The notes under the pieces are model-generated. The model worked only from the letters and a program-made list of their open reading frames with translations, did not search any database and was not told the origin of the DNA. From the NCBI GenBank assembly GCA_965662365.1, contig CBFIHR010000011.1, forward strand, positions 1 to 64,000: a DNA stretch of 64,000 bases. Direction: 5' to 3'. Position 1 is the first letter of the stretch, and every line of letters starts with the position of its first letter. Position numbers and translations under genes: made by a program. Positions 35,638 through 45,251 of this stretch are shown here, piece by piece. Origin of the DNA: CAWVWD01 sp965662365. GTDB lineage: Bacteria; Bacteroidota; Bacteroidia; Chitinophagales; Saprospiraceae.

Positions 35638-37206
35638 ATGAAAAATATTTGGTTAGTTGTAGTGTGTGCTGTTGCAATGATGGGACTTTTTGCTTGTAAT
35701 AGTGGCAGTTTAGGATCAGCGAAATTAGGCGAAACAGCAGCATCTGCTGTACCTGAAAATTCGGCAATGGTTGTCGGCATCAATTTAAAGAACTTGATGG
35801 ATAAAGCGGATATGGACGCTGTGAAAGAAATGGATTTTTATAAAGATATGGTTGCAGAGGCGGCTCGTCAACAAGGCGAAACGATGGCAAAAATCTTAGA
35901 AAGTCCTGAAAAATCAGGTGTTGACTTGAATGAAAATGCGTATTTCTTTATGAATATGGAGAGTAAAAATAACGGTTTATTAGGTTTTACTTTCAAAATT
36001 GCAAATCAAGATGATTTTGAGGCATTGGTCAAAGAATCTGACATGGACGCTCAAAAAGGCAAAGGATATCAGTATGCTGTTAATAATGAAAGTGTGGTCG
36101 CTTGGGACGGTACGATTGGATTTGTCGGTGCGATTATGGACGAATATAATGATGATAAAGCGGTATCGAAATTGTTGACAGAGGTATTCGATGGAAAATC
36201 ATCAATTGCAGATAATAAGGATGCAGCGAAAGCATTAGGCGGTAATCACGATATTAGTTATTATTTTTCAAGTTCATCTATCGTGAAGATATTTGAAGAT
36301 GAACTGGCAATGAGTGAGATGTTTATTAGTAAAGATGATTTAAAAAATAATAAATTTTCGGGCTACACAGATTTTAAAAATGGAGAAATTGTAAGTCAAG
36401 CTAATTCTGAATTATCAAAGGGTTTAAAGTCAGATTTGAAAATGATTTTTGGTGAAGGATCGAACACAGATTTTTCTGAATATTTGCCGGAAGATAATTT
36501 GGTCATGTTAATGACTGGAAAGTTAAACTTTGCAGGTATCAATCAATTATTAAAGGACAAAAATGTCAACGGAATGGCGGATTCATATATGAATGCTGTC
36601 GGATTGACTACAAATGATATTGCGAAAGCAATTGACGGTGATATGGCTATGGTGTTGAATGCTCAAAAAAATAGTGATGAGCCGGTAGGTGTCGTAACGT
36701 TGAAAATTGGTGATAGAAAGGCTTTTGATGAGATTTTGAATAAAGCAGAAGCGATGGGAATCCTTAGTAAAGAAAGTGATAATAGTTATGTCGTTGGTGG
36801 TATGGGAATGCCTTCAGCGAAAATGATTATTGATGGAAAAGTGATGATTTTCTCTAACGATATGGCTTATATTTCGAAAATAGAAAATGGTGGATTGAGT
36901 AAGTCAGAAAGAGTGAGTAAGGCAAGATACGATAGTGCGAATGGCGTTTTTGGAATGTATATGGACTACGCCAGTGTAGCAGAAGGCTTTGCCGGAATGA
37001 GTCCGATGGGAATGAATACTGGCGGCATGGAAACAATGCAATATTCAATCGGTTGGGAGGAATCATCTTCTACAATCACAATGACGGATAAATCAAAAAA
37101 TGCACTTCAAGTCTTAATCGAAGGTCTTAATGAATCTTATCTTGAAGCAGAAAAAGAACGCAAAGCATGGGAAGCAGAATGGGAAGCGGACGATGTGGAA
37201 ATGTAA
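35638..37206 (+). CDS. DUF4836-family lipoprotein
   Basis: The 522-residue protein starts with a lipoprotein signal ending GLFAC (acylated Cys20). The body matches DUF4836, a Bacteroidota family of unknown function: PENSAMVVGINLKNLMDKA at the start, FYKDMVAEAARQQGET, and repeated blocks such as LAFAGINQLLKD-like and MYMDYASVAEGF. The C-terminus is acidic (KAWEAEWEADDVEM). It is probably anchored to the inner or outer membrane facing the periplasm. The next gene, an ABC ATPase, lies 88 bp downstream beyond a hairpin, so they may be separate units. Confidence 0.85.
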   Translation: MKNIWLVVVCAVAMMGLFACNSGSLGSAKLGETAASAVPENSAMVVGINLKNLMDKADMDAVKEMDFYKDMVAEAARQQGETMAKILESPEKSGVDLNENAYFFMNMESKNNGLLGFTFKIANQDDFEALVKESDMDAQKGKGYQYAVNNESVVAWDGTIGFVGAIMDEYNDDKAVSKLLTEVFDGKSSIADNKDAAKALGGNHDISYYFSSSSIVKIFEDELAMSEMFISKDDLKNNKFSGYTDFKNGEIVSQANSELSKGLKSDLKMIFGEGSNTDFSEYLPEDNLVMLMTGKLNFAGINQLLKDKNVNGMADSYMNAVGLTTNDIAKAIDGDMAMVLNAQKNSDEPVGVVTLKIGDRKAFDEILNKAEAMGILSKESDNSYVVGGMGMPSAKMIIDGKVMIFSNDMAYISKIENGGLSKSERVSKARYDSANGVFGMYMDYASVAEGFAGMSPMGMNTGGMETMQYSIGWEESSSTITMTDKSKNALQVLIEGLNESYLEAEKERKAWEAEWEADDVEM

Positions 37207-37221
37207 ATTTTTAGTTTTTTT

Positions 37222-37282
37222 AGTTTGAGTAGTTTGAGCGGTTTTAATGCGCTAAGAACTACTCAAACTACTCACACTGTAA
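37222..37282 (+). terminator. Repeat-built hairpin between DUF4836 and ABC ATPase genes
   Basis: TGAGTAGTTTGAG (37226-37238) pairs exactly with CTCAAACTACTCA (37262-37274). Each arm is itself a tandem of the word AGTTTGAGT or its complement. The loop carries a smaller GCG/CGC palindrome. Confidence 0.6.
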
Positions 37283-37294
37283 AACTAATACTAA

Positions 37295-37933
37295 ATGTTT
37301 CAACTGAATAATGTGCAGCCCGAACCGATTCCTCCAGCTTTGATGGAACAATCGAATATTTGGGCAACAAGTCTAAAAATTGAAAAAGGTAAACGGTACT
37401 TAGTGACGGCTGCTTCTGGAAAGGGGAAATCGACTTTTTTGCATGCCATGTATGGTTTGCGAAAAGATTATAGTGGACAACTTGAGTTTGATAATCAAGA
37501 TGTTAAGCGTTTGGGGTTAGATAATTGGGCGACGATTCGTCAAGAAAATATAGCAATTGTGTTTCAAGATTTACGCTTATTTTTGAATTTATCAGGCTTG
37601 GAAAATATTCAATTGAAGGCTGAATTGACTAATACAAAGTCAATCGAACAAATCAAAGCTATGGCCAGACGCTTGGGTGTTGATACGATTTTGGGGCAGA
37701 CTTGTGGCACGATGTCTTATGGTCAAAGACAACGAATTGCAATTATTCGAGCGTTGAGTCAACCCTTTGATGTGCTGTTTTTAGATGAGCCATTTTCGCA
37801 CTTAGACGAAGCCAATGTTCGAGCAGCTTGCGAGTTAATTAAGGAGGTTTGCGAAGAGCAAAAAGCTGGTTTTATCTTGGTAAGTTTGGGGGAAAGTTAT
37901 TTTTTAGAATATGATAAAACTTTAAGGTTATAA
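37295..37933 (+). CDS. ABC-type ATPase with degenerate signature and no switch histidine
   Basis: The 212-residue protein has a Walker A at 39-47 (AASGKGKST), a Q-loop in VFQDLRL, a Walker B LFLDEPF with Asp164 and Glu165, and a D-loop SHLDE. The signature, normally LSGGQ, is MSYGQ (140-144), and the switch His, normally in a VTHD phrase, is Leu198 in VSLGES. These changes suggest weak or regulated ATP hydrolysis. Length and order match the LolD/FtsE/MacB-type ATPases. No permease gene is adjacent, so its partner is unknown. It faces a convergent TlpA-like gene with a strong terminator between them. Confidence 0.87.
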   Translation: MFQLNNVQPEPIPPALMEQSNIWATSLKIEKGKRYLVTAASGKGKSTFLHAMYGLRKDYSGQLEFDNQDVKRLGLDNWATIRQENIAIVFQDLRLFLNLSGLENIQLKAELTNTKSIEQIKAMARRLGVDTILGQTCGTMSYGQRQRIAIIRALSQPFDVLFLDEPFSHLDEANVRAACELIKEVCEEQKAGFILVSLGESYFLEYDKTLRL

Positions 37934-37980
37934 TTATTTTCATAAAAAAGCTTAATAAGTTTGTGCGAGTTAAGAATTAC

Positions 37981-38014
37981 AAAGGCTTGATTTTTATCTA
38001 AAAATCAAGCCTTT
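37981..38014. terminator. Bidirectional terminator, 15-bp stem
   Basis: AAAGGCTTGATTTTT (37981-37995) pairs exactly with 38000-38014 around a four-base loop, between convergent ABC ATPase and TlpA-like genes. Confidence 0.9.
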
Positions 38015-38043
38015 GTTTATTCAAAATAATGCATTTGAATGCT

Positions 38044-38643
38044 TTAATCTATCATGACTAAATACGGAGTTAAGGCCGTTTTTAATTCTTCAGCTGTAAA
38101 GGATTGTTGGCGAAAATCGTTCACGCCTTTTTGATGATTGACAAATAAAGAAGCCGGAATTGCTCCATCCCAGTCTTTGTTGATTGCAGCAATTTGTTCA
38201 TCTCCAAAGTTTTTTAATAAGATAACCTCGGACGTAATTCCTTTTTCTTTAACGAAGGGTTGGACTTTCTCTTGAATTTTTGCTGGGTTATCTAAGCTCA
38301 CAAAAATAACTTTGACTTTTTCGGGGTAAGTCATAGCAAGTGATTCGAAATGAGGAATTTCTTCTACGCAAGGTTTACACCAAGTTGCCCAAAAATTATA
38401 AATATACAGTTTGTCTTTATCGTTTGATTTAATCAAATTTTGAAACTCCATAAACGATAATGCTTCGACATCTTTTCCAGTTGCCTCTAATAACTTTTGT
38501 TTTTCAGCTTCTGATATTTCCTGCTCGGGCATATCTTTTGAGTACATTGAAGCCATTGAAGCATCTTGCTTGTCAGATTCATCATTATTATAATTGAAAA
38601 TTAATAGCAATAGAGAAGATAATAGCAGTATTTTAATATTCAT
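38044..38643 (-). CDS. TlpA-like thioredoxin-fold protein
   Basis: The 199-residue protein is a membrane-anchored thioredoxin-fold protein that probably handles disulfides in the periplasm. Residues 4-16 form a hydrophobic N-terminal anchor or signal; no lipobox Cys is present. The active site is WCKPC (Cys89 and Cys92) in YNFWATWCKPCVEEIPHF, typical of TlpA/ResA. The cis-Pro is in the GAIPASLFV segment. The linker region 25-60 is acidic and may be flexible. TamB lies 100 bp upstream on the same strand, so shared transcription is possible but not shown. Confidence 0.9.
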   Translation of the reverse strand: MNIKILLLSSLLLLIFNYNNDESDKQDASMASMYSKDMPEQEISEAEKQKLLEATGKDVEALSFMEFQNLIKSNDKDKLYIYNFWATWCKPCVEEIPHFESLAMTYPEKVKVIFVSLDNPAKIQEKVQPFVKEKGITSEVILLKNFGDEQIAAINKDWDGAIPASLFVNHQKGVNDFRQQSFTAEELKTALTPYLVMID

Positions 38644-38744
38644 TACGCCTATTTGTGAACGGTTATTTAATAGAAAATCTACGCCGTAGCATGATAATCA
38701 ATTGCTCGTTTATAACATGACCTTTCAGTTTTGATTGTTGGTCA

Positions 38745-41700
38745 TTACTGAATGGTACTTGGTAAAATCGGTTGTGGCTTGTTTTGCTTTTTCTTTTTTC
38801 TAAAAGAGTCAAACTCTATGCTATAAGACGCACCGATTCCAGTTTGAATCCGATTACCTGTGATATCTGGCTCAGAACGACGATATGCTTTTAATCTCAA
38901 TCGGCCATCGTCCGAAAGAACGTATTCTACGATAAAATCGCCGGTGAAGTAAGTTCCGTTAGTAGCTGAATTTTCAACACCGCCTCCTGCACCAACAATA
39001 AATTCGCTATCAAAAATAGATAAACTTGAGCGAGTATTAAATTGAACTTGATTCGTGATGTCGGTTGCATCATTTGGATTATTCAGGGTGGCTTCCGCCG
39101 AACGTTGATAATCAAAATCAAAATCGACACCGGTTAAAAAATCAAAATCAGTTACAATTTCAGAAACTAAACCCGTTACATAAAGTGATAATTGATTAGA
39201 TAACATTTCACTTACCGTATTGACATAAGTGTTTGTAATCGTACCAATGCTGGCATTTCCACCTTCGTTTGGTAAGAACGATTTTAGAACAACCAAACCA
39301 AAAACTTGACGATTTAACTCATTTTTATCGGCTTTAAGTGTCCGCATTTTACTATCTACGAGGCCTTGTATATTTTGGTTGAGATTAGGAAATTGAATAT
39401 CGAAATTAATGTCAGGTTTCATCAAATCACCTCTCAATTCCATAAGTAATTCTACATCGGTTGCTCGTTGTGCTGCCGCAATTTGGTCATCAGTTGTTAA
39501 GTATTCCAAAATCAAATTATACGGCGACGTCCTTAAATCTTTATAAGCCGCATCAATGTTTATCTGTGCGGTATAAGGGCTACCGTCCCAAGTGATTGTC
39601 CCGCCTCTTTTGACGGTAAACGGCTTATTGATGCTCAAAAATGAACCCGCAGAATAAGTGAATAAATATTCTCCGGACACCACCTCGTATGTACCAAACA
39701 TGGTAAATTCGCCTTTATTTGTAACATTAATAGCTAAATTACCTTTGCCTCTGGCACGCATAATGTCCCCTACGGACTCATCGAAAATCAAGGAAATTTC
39801 TGCTTGAGGCGTGACATTGAGTTCTAATTTTAGGTTTGCTCCAAAGAAGTTGACTTGCTTATCGTTCTTTGCGGTATCTTTTGGATTGATGAACTCAATG
39901 AAGTTAGCAGCTTTAGCACTGCTCGAAGTCGTTAGTGGAATGTTCATCCATGAGTCGCCAGAAGTTGTCGCATTAATATTAATATTTGCTTCTGCGAGCG
40001 GCCCCGAAAATTCGACCGTCGCTGCACCTATACCTCGACCATAAAACAGCTCATTATCTTTTTTTTCTGTGTCAATTAATAAAAATTGATTCGAACTTAT
40101 TTTTAAATCTAACTCAAAATCTTTCAACTTTTTGTGCTTGATGCCACCATCGATATAAGCAATATTTCCAAATTTATCTAAAAGCTCTGTGCCAGAAAAA
40201 TCGAAAAAATTATCTTTTGCCGTAACATTGACATCATCCAAACGGTAGTAAGTTTGCAGATAATCGATACGTGTTCCGGCTTCGGTAAGCCTTAGATTAC
40301 CTTTTGCTTTTGGGTTATCGATACTTCCTGTAAATATTAAATCAGCGGCAACTTTCCCCTTTGTCCCCGAAATCCCTTGGACAAAATATTCTGCTACATT
40401 GAAAGGCAAATTTTTAGCTTTCGCTCTAAAATTAAAACTATTAGGTTTGTTAAAAAAAGAATTGTCCGTTTTATCTATTGGTAAAATATATTTGCCTACA
40501 ACATTTAAAGACTGTTGTTCAGGTTTATTTTCGTCGTTGATAATGGTTTTATTCAAATCCAGATCAAATTGTAGCGGCTTTCTTAATTTAGCAGTGGCAG
40601 CATCAATATTTAACTCTCCAAAATAATCTTCATTAATATAAAAAGAGTCCACAAAAATCTTTGTCGTGATAGAATCATTCGCAATATTAAAAAGGTCTTT
40701 AGTAATAGTTGTCGCATTGACTAAGCCATCAAAGTTTAAAAATGGAATCGTAAAAAATCGATCTAACCAGTTTAAAGGAAGGTTTTCAATATCCAGCTGT
40801 ATCCCTCTATTTCCAATACTATTTAAAGCGATAGTTTTCTCTTCGCTTTGTAATGTAAAGTTGTTGGTATTCACAAAATTGCTACCGAATTTTATGTAAT
40901 TATTACTTGCAATTTGCCATTTCTCCTCCGCAATTTTCAAATCAGATGAATCTAATTGAATTTGAAATTGATTATCAATGATATAAAATTCTCCATTGAT
41001 ATTTAACGCAGAAAAAATATCTGTAATACTCGAAACAGAAGTTTCAAAATTGATGGTGTCTTTATGCAGTTTGTTATTGAGCGAAATCGAAGGAATCATT
41101 AAATCTCCTACGGTCGTTTCTCGAACATTGATAATAACGCTGCCCAAATCCTTTACACCGTTCGCATTAGCCGTAATGCCACTGACCTGAATATTATCAT
41201 ACTTAATATTGGGTAGCAGTAACGAGAATTTGAAAGAGTTATTGACCGCATTAAAATTCGCCTTAACACTTAGATTTTCGATTGTATCTAATTTAGAATC
41301 TAATAAATGTGGTAGATTTTTGGAATCAAGTAGGTTGACCTTAAAAGCAAACTTCTCTGTTCCTTCGATATTATTTTCAGCGTAAGCGGCATCATACGTT
41401 ATATTTAGCTTTTTGGCATAAGACGGATAATTTGTTGCAATAAAGTTTAGCAGCGGTTTTTCAATGCCTTTGATGTTATATTTTCCACCTAAAGACGCCG
41501 TTAAGACTTCTGATTTTAAATTCATCTTACGAAAGTCCTCATTATCAATACTTGAATTTAAAACTAAAGAATCAACATAAAAACTTTCATTATCGGTTTC
41601 AATATTCAAATCATCAATGCGAGCTTGACCAACGATGTTATCTAAATCATCCCCTGTAAAATTCAAATTTAGACGAGCATCAAAAATATACGTATCCTTA

Positions 41701-43679
41701 GATAAATTCAACGCCTTCAAGTCCAAATGATCAATGGTCGAAGTCAAATCAAACTTGGGTAAATCCCCATTAAAGTTCATTTCGCCATTAAAAACCAAAT
41801 CAATATTACCGTCAGAAATGCCCATTTCACCGATAAACGATTTTTTGTTGAAAGTACCATCAATATTGATATTTTCGTAAGGATATTCCTTGTAAACAAA
41901 ACTTTCAATATCCGAATCAATCTTAATATTCAACGTCGGTAAGGTCGCCCCAGAACCTGATACTTTTGACTTGAAGGTTACTTTACCAAAATCATCATTG
42001 CCCGAAAATGTTTTTAAATCAAAATCGTAAAGGTTTAAATTTCCGCTATATCGACCAATTTGTGTTGGCGTTTTGAAGTTAATCGACATTTTTGCTCGCC
42101 CCAAATCTGTTCGTAGATTTCCGTCTGCCACAAAATCCGAATAGAACCCATCAAAGTTTCCACTAAATGAAATTCGACCTAAACGATAAAATTGCTCCGT
42201 AATCTTGAGTTCGGGAAACATCAATTTGATATTTCGCATATTCGTACTCAATCTATCGACCGACAATTGCAGCAGCGTTTCGTCAGGTTTCGTAAAATTT
42301 CTTGATTTGAAAGAACCTTTCAAAGTCGCATTTTGACCAATCGAGAGGTACAAATCATCACCTTTTAGGCGGTTTACTCGGTCAAATAATCGTCCTTTGA
42401 ATAGGATTTTCCCATCTTTATTTTGTCTAAAAAAGGCATTTCGATTCAGTTGCGGAGCGAAAATTAACAAGTCTTGAATCGCAACGACCGAGTTTTTTGA
42501 CCGAATATCCATTTTGACTTTATTATTAAAATCGCCCATAGAGCTGATATGTCGGTACGCAAAAATCACCGTATCACCAAGAATACTTTCGGGCGTCGTT
42601 AGAGCCATATCGAAAAACGCCATGGTGTCAATTGTCATCATCATATTGGCTTTGAAGTTCGTCACCTCGAAACCTCGTCTTTCTTTTGCACTTCCCTCTT
42701 CGACTTCCCACGTTCCTTTTTGATTTTTTAACTTAGCATTATTAATCTTAAAATTAATATTATCAAAATCAAAGTGCTGTGGGTCAAATGGCAGGTCGAA
42801 GTAGTTTTTCATACCGACATTATCGAAATTGAAAGACCCTTTGTTTAACCTAAACTTATCTATCGTAATGTGCCAAAATTTTGCTTGTGTAGAATCAATC
42901 GGATAATTAATCGTATCCGCTGGATGTTTTTGAGGATAATTCGCACTATCTATCGGATAGAATATTGCTTTCGCAAATTGTGCTTTAGGTTCATTAATCG
43001 TTATTGACTCGATTTTTAAGCGTTTGTTGTAAAAATCACTTTTGCCCAACTTCAAAATCAAGTTTTTCATATTGACCAACAGTTTGTCACCATTAAAGGC
43101 GACCTGAAAACCAAAACGCAAATTATCGAAATAAATTCGGTTACAATCAAAGTAGAGTGTCGGATTATCTTTTGGTGGCCCTGGTTCATAAGGCTTGGAT
43201 AATCTTTTTACAAATTGTTGGATTTCTGAATAATATTCAGTCGGATAAGTATGTAGGTTGAATCGAGTATTTTCAAATACCAAATCTTCAATAATTACCT
43301 TTTTTTTAATCAAAGAAAATAGTTTGATATCTGCGTGTAGTTGTTCGGTATAAAGCAAGGTATCTCCATGAAAATCCTCTATATAAATACCATGCAAATC
43401 TAAATGATCAAAAAAATCTAATTGAATTTTATCAATTTCTACTCTGGTATCGAGGCGTTGGGCGAGTTGTTTAGTTGTAAATTGGACTAATTTATTTTGA
43501 ACAAGCGGAAAACTAATCAAAACCCGCAAAACAACTAATAATAAGCCTAGTGCAAAAAATATACGGAATAATAAACGCAACAATCGAAAAAACAACGACC
43601 GCTGTTTTTTCTTAGAAGCGTGCACTACTTCTACCACTTCTTCATCTTCTGGAAGAATATTTTTGTTGTGTTCACTCAT
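38745..43679 (-). CDS. tamB: TamB-like translocation/assembly module protein
   Basis: The 1644-residue protein is a member of the TamB (DUF490) family of inner-membrane-anchored beta-helical bridges, which take part in outer-membrane protein or lipid transport. An N-terminal basic, polar stretch precedes one transmembrane helix at about 33-52 (IFFALGLLLVVLRVLISFPL). The long middle is a repetitive beta-rich region with AsmA-like character. The C-terminal DUF490 domain (about 1190-1600) has the marker segments RARGKGNLAINVTNKGEFTM and RGDLMKPDINFDIQFPN. It is divergent from tsaD with a decayed gene between; in my recollection, TamB-TsaD neighbourhood is common in Bacteroidota. TamA-like partners are not in this window. 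Confidence 0.92.
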   Translation of the reverse strand: MSEHNKNILPEDEEVVEVVHASKKKQRSLFFRLLRLLFRIFFALGLLLVVLRVLISFPLVQNKLVQFTTKQLAQRLDTRVEIDKIQLDFFDHLDLHGIYIEDFHGDTLLYTEQLHADIKLFSLIKKKVIIEDLVFENTRFNLHTYPTEYYSEIQQFVKRLSKPYEPGPPKDNPTLYFDCNRIYFDNLRFGFQVAFNGDKLLVNMKNLILKLGKSDFYNKRLKIESITINEPKAQFAKAIFYPIDSANYPQKHPADTINYPIDSTQAKFWHITIDKFRLNKGSFNFDNVGMKNYFDLPFDPQHFDFDNINFKINNAKLKNQKGTWEVEEGSAKERRGFEVTNFKANMMMTIDTMAFFDMALTTPESILGDTVIFAYRHISSMGDFNNKVKMDIRSKNSVVAIQDLLIFAPQLNRNAFFRQNKDGKILFKGRLFDRVNRLKGDDLYLSIGQNATLKGSFKSRNFTKPDETLLQLSVDRLSTNMRNIKLMFPELKITEQFYRLGRISFSGNFDGFYSDFVADGNLRTDLGRAKMSINFKTPTQIGRYSGNLNLYDFDLKTFSGNDDFGKVTFKSKVSGSGATLPTLNIKIDSDIESFVYKEYPYENINIDGTFNKKSFIGEMGISDGNIDLVFNGEMNFNGDLPKFDLTSTIDHLDLKALNLSKDTYIFDARLNLNFTGDDLDNIVGQARIDDLNIETDNESFYVDSLVLNSSIDNEDFRKMNLKSEVLTASLGGKYNIKGIEKPLLNFIATNYPSYAKKLNITYDAAYAENNIEGTEKFAFKVNLLDSKNLPHLLDSKLDTIENLSVKANFNAVNNSFKFSLLLPNIKYDNIQVSGITANANGVKDLGSVIINVRETTVGDLMIPSISLNNKLHKDTINFETSVSSITDIFSALNINGEFYIIDNQFQIQLDSSDLKIAEEKWQIASNNYIKFGSNFVNTNNFTLQSEEKTIALNSIGNRGIQLDIENLPLNWLDRFFTIPFLNFDGLVNATTITKDLFNIANDSITTKIFVDSFYINEDYFGELNIDAATAKLRKPLQFDLDLNKTIINDENKPEQQSLNVVGKYILPIDKTDNSFFNKPNSFNFRAKAKNLPFNVAEYFVQGISGTKGKVAADLIFTGSIDNPKAKGNLRLTEAGTRIDYLQTYYRLDDVNVTAKDNFFDFSGTELLDKFGNIAYIDGGIKHKKLKDFELDLKISSNQFLLIDTEKKDNELFYGRGIGAATVEFSGPLAEANININATTSGDSWMNIPLTTSSSAKAANFIEFINPKDTAKNDKQVNFFGANLKLELNVTPQAEISLIFDESVGDIMRARGKGNLAINVTNKGEFTMFGTYEVVSGEYLFTYSAGSFLSINKPFTVKRGGTITWDGSPYTAQINIDAAYKDLRTSPYNLILEYLTTDDQIAAAQRATDVELLMELRGDLMKPDINFDIQFPNLNQNIQGLVDSKMRTLKADKNELNRQVFGLVVLKSFLPNEGGNASIGTITNTYVNTVSEMLSNQLSLYVTGLVSEIVTDFDFLTGVDFDFDYQRSAEATLNNPNDATDITNQVQFNTRSSLSIFDSEFIVGAGGGVENSATNGTYFTGDFIVEYVLSDDGRLRLKAYRRSEPDITGNRIQTGIGASYSIEFDSFRKKKKQNKPQPILPSTIQ

Positions 43680-43756
43680 CGAAGTTTTGGTAGAGTTCTT
43701 ATATCAGATTTTCTTCTTAAAAAAAGGTATTCGATTCATCAATTTGCTTTCCTTTA

Positions 43757-43764
43757 CAAAAATA
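43757..43764 (-). promoter_or_regulatory. Candidate tamB -7 box
   Basis: On the minus strand the bases read TATTTTTG, an exact TAnnTTTG, 78 bp upstream of the tamB start. No -33 TTG at the usual spacing was found. Confidence 0.45.
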
Positions 43765-43815
43765 CTACAAAATTCGGGCATATCCGTATAACAACTGTAA
43801 AATCCTAAAAGGTTT

Positions 43816-43823
43816 TATCTTTG
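43816..43823 (+). promoter_or_regulatory. Candidate -7 box for the tsaD region
   Basis: TATCTTTG is an exact TAnnTTTG match, 77 bp before the ATG of the decayed gene that precedes tsaD. It is the only such box seen upstream of tsaD, so it may drive the whole unit. Confidence 0.5.
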
Positions 43824-43899
43824 TGCAAAAGCGTGTCGATCATGAAACGTTTTCAAATGTTTTTTTTGTTTTCAAATCAGATAATTAGTAATAATATTT

Positions 43900-44231
43900 A
43901 TGAAACCATTAACTTTAAATTTCGATAAGAATAGCTGTATCGAACCTGCGATGCTACATTTTCCAAATTCTACTCAAAGAGAATTTTTATCTAATAATTA
44001 GATTAACTACAATAGCGATTTTCAAAATGAAATATTTCCTTATTTTGAGCAATAGTTAAATGACAGTTTTATTATTCTGTTAATCAGGCAATTATATTAG
44101 AAAAAGAAACGAATAGTGAACTACTTTTGAAGCAAAATTTACATCTTAAATTTAAATACGCAAAAGAATTATTTTCACTATTAGCAGATTTTCAATTACC
44201 AATAGAGTTCAAAACAGAGTGTAATAAATGA
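43900..44231 (+). pseudogene. Decayed gene overlapping the tsaD start
   Basis: From the ATG at 43900 a frame reads MKPLTLNFDKNSCIEPAML..., meets TAG at 43999, and continues as protein-like sequence (INYNSDFQNEIFPYFEQ) to a second in-frame TAG. The sequence then continues in another frame (NQAIILEKETNSELLLKQN ... ADFQLPIEFKTECNK) to a TGA at 44229-44231. That TGA overlaps the tsaD ATG in an ATGA arrangement typical of translationally coupled genes. So an intact gene of ~110 residues probably lay upstream of tsaD and was inactivated by two stops and one frame change. I do not recognise the family. Amber read-through is a less likely alternative because of the frameshift. Confidence 0.5.
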
Positions 44232-45229
44232 GTACAATAATTTTAGGAATTGAATCATCGTGTGATGATACGTCGGCAGCGGTTTTGAAAGATGGTGAAA
44301 TTCTATCGAATCATACAGCAACACAAATTGCTCACAAAGAATACGGCGGTGTTGTGCCGGAAGTTGCTTCGAGAGCACATCAAATCAACATTATTCCGGT
44401 GATTGATTTGGCGATTAAACAAGCTGGGATTAAGAAATCGGATATTTCAGCGATTGCTTTTACCCGTGGGCCTGGTTTGATGGGTTCGTTGTTAGTAGGT
44501 GTGTCGTTTGCGAAAGCAATGGCGATGAGTTTGGACGTTCCGATGGTGGAAGTCAATCACATGAAAGGTCATGTCTTGGCTCATTTTGCCGAAAATCCGA
44601 AGCCGAAATTTCCGTTTTTGTGCCTGACCGTTTCGGGTGGACATACGCAGATTGTGTTGGTTCGTGATTATTTGGACATGGAAGTTATCGGTACAACGAT
44701 TGATGATGCGGCCGGCGAAGCCTTCGACAAAACGGGGAAATTGTTAGGTTTAGATTATCCTGCTGGGCCGATTATCGACAAATTGGCACAACAAGGGCAA
44801 CACGTTTTCCAATTTCCTGAACCAAAAATTAAAGATTTGGATTTCAGTTTCAGTGGTTTAAAAACTTCGATTCTATATTTTCTAAAAAAGGAAATCAAAA
44901 AAAATCCTAAATTCATCGAAGAAAATCTGAACGATATTTGTGCTTCGGTACAAACGACAATCGTTACCTTTTTGATGAATAAATTGCAAAAAGCAGCCGC
45001 ACAAACTGGCATCAAAGAAATCGCAATTGCTGGAGGCGTCTCCGCTAATTCGGAATTACGCCACACTTTGTCGAAAATTGGCGAAGAAAACGGTTGGAAT
45101 ACGTACATTCCGAGCTTTGAATTTTGTACGGATAATGCCGCAATGATTGCTGTAACTGGTTATTATAAATTTTTGAAAGGAGAATTCGTCGGTCAAGATG
45201 TTGCACCGACCGCACGTTATAAAATTTAG
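44228..45229 (+). CDS. tsaD: tRNA threonylcarbamoyladenosine synthase subunit TsaD
   Basis: TsaD transfers the threonylcarbamoyl group to A37 of ANN-decoding tRNAs, together with TsaB and TsaE. The 333-residue protein has the standard ASKHA-type fold: an ATP-binding start ILGIESSCDDTSAA, the metal-binding pair His111 and His115 in VNHMKGHVLAH, the phosphate-binding TVSGGHTQIV, GGVSANSEL and the CTDNAAMIA ending. It is intact and cytoplasmic. Its start overlaps the TGA of the decayed gene. The next ORF begins 22 bp downstream, so it may lead a longer unit (to the LolD-like gene). TsaB and TsaE genes are not visible here. Confidence 0.97.
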   Translation: MSTIILGIESSCDDTSAAVLKDGEILSNHTATQIAHKEYGGVVPEVASRAHQINIIPVIDLAIKQAGIKKSDISAIAFTRGPGLMGSLLVGVSFAKAMAMSLDVPMVEVNHMKGHVLAHFAENPKPKFPFLCLTVSGGHTQIVLVRDYLDMEVIGTTIDDAAGEAFDKTGKLLGLDYPAGPIIDKLAQQGQHVFQFPEPKIKDLDFSFSGLKTSILYFLKKEIKKNPKFIEENLNDICASVQTTIVTFLMNKLQKAAAQTGIKEIAIAGGVSANSELRHTLSKIGEENGWNTYIPSFEFCTDNAAMIAVTGYYKFLKGEFVGQDVAPTARYKI

Positions 45230-45251
45230 TTTTTAGTTGGTAGGATAAATT

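Noticed and set aside
43900..44231. Amber (TAG) read-through or recoding of the ORF before tsaD
   Set aside because: Two TAG stops in frame could suggest recoding, but a frame change is also needed to reach the tsaD overlap, so decay is simpler.
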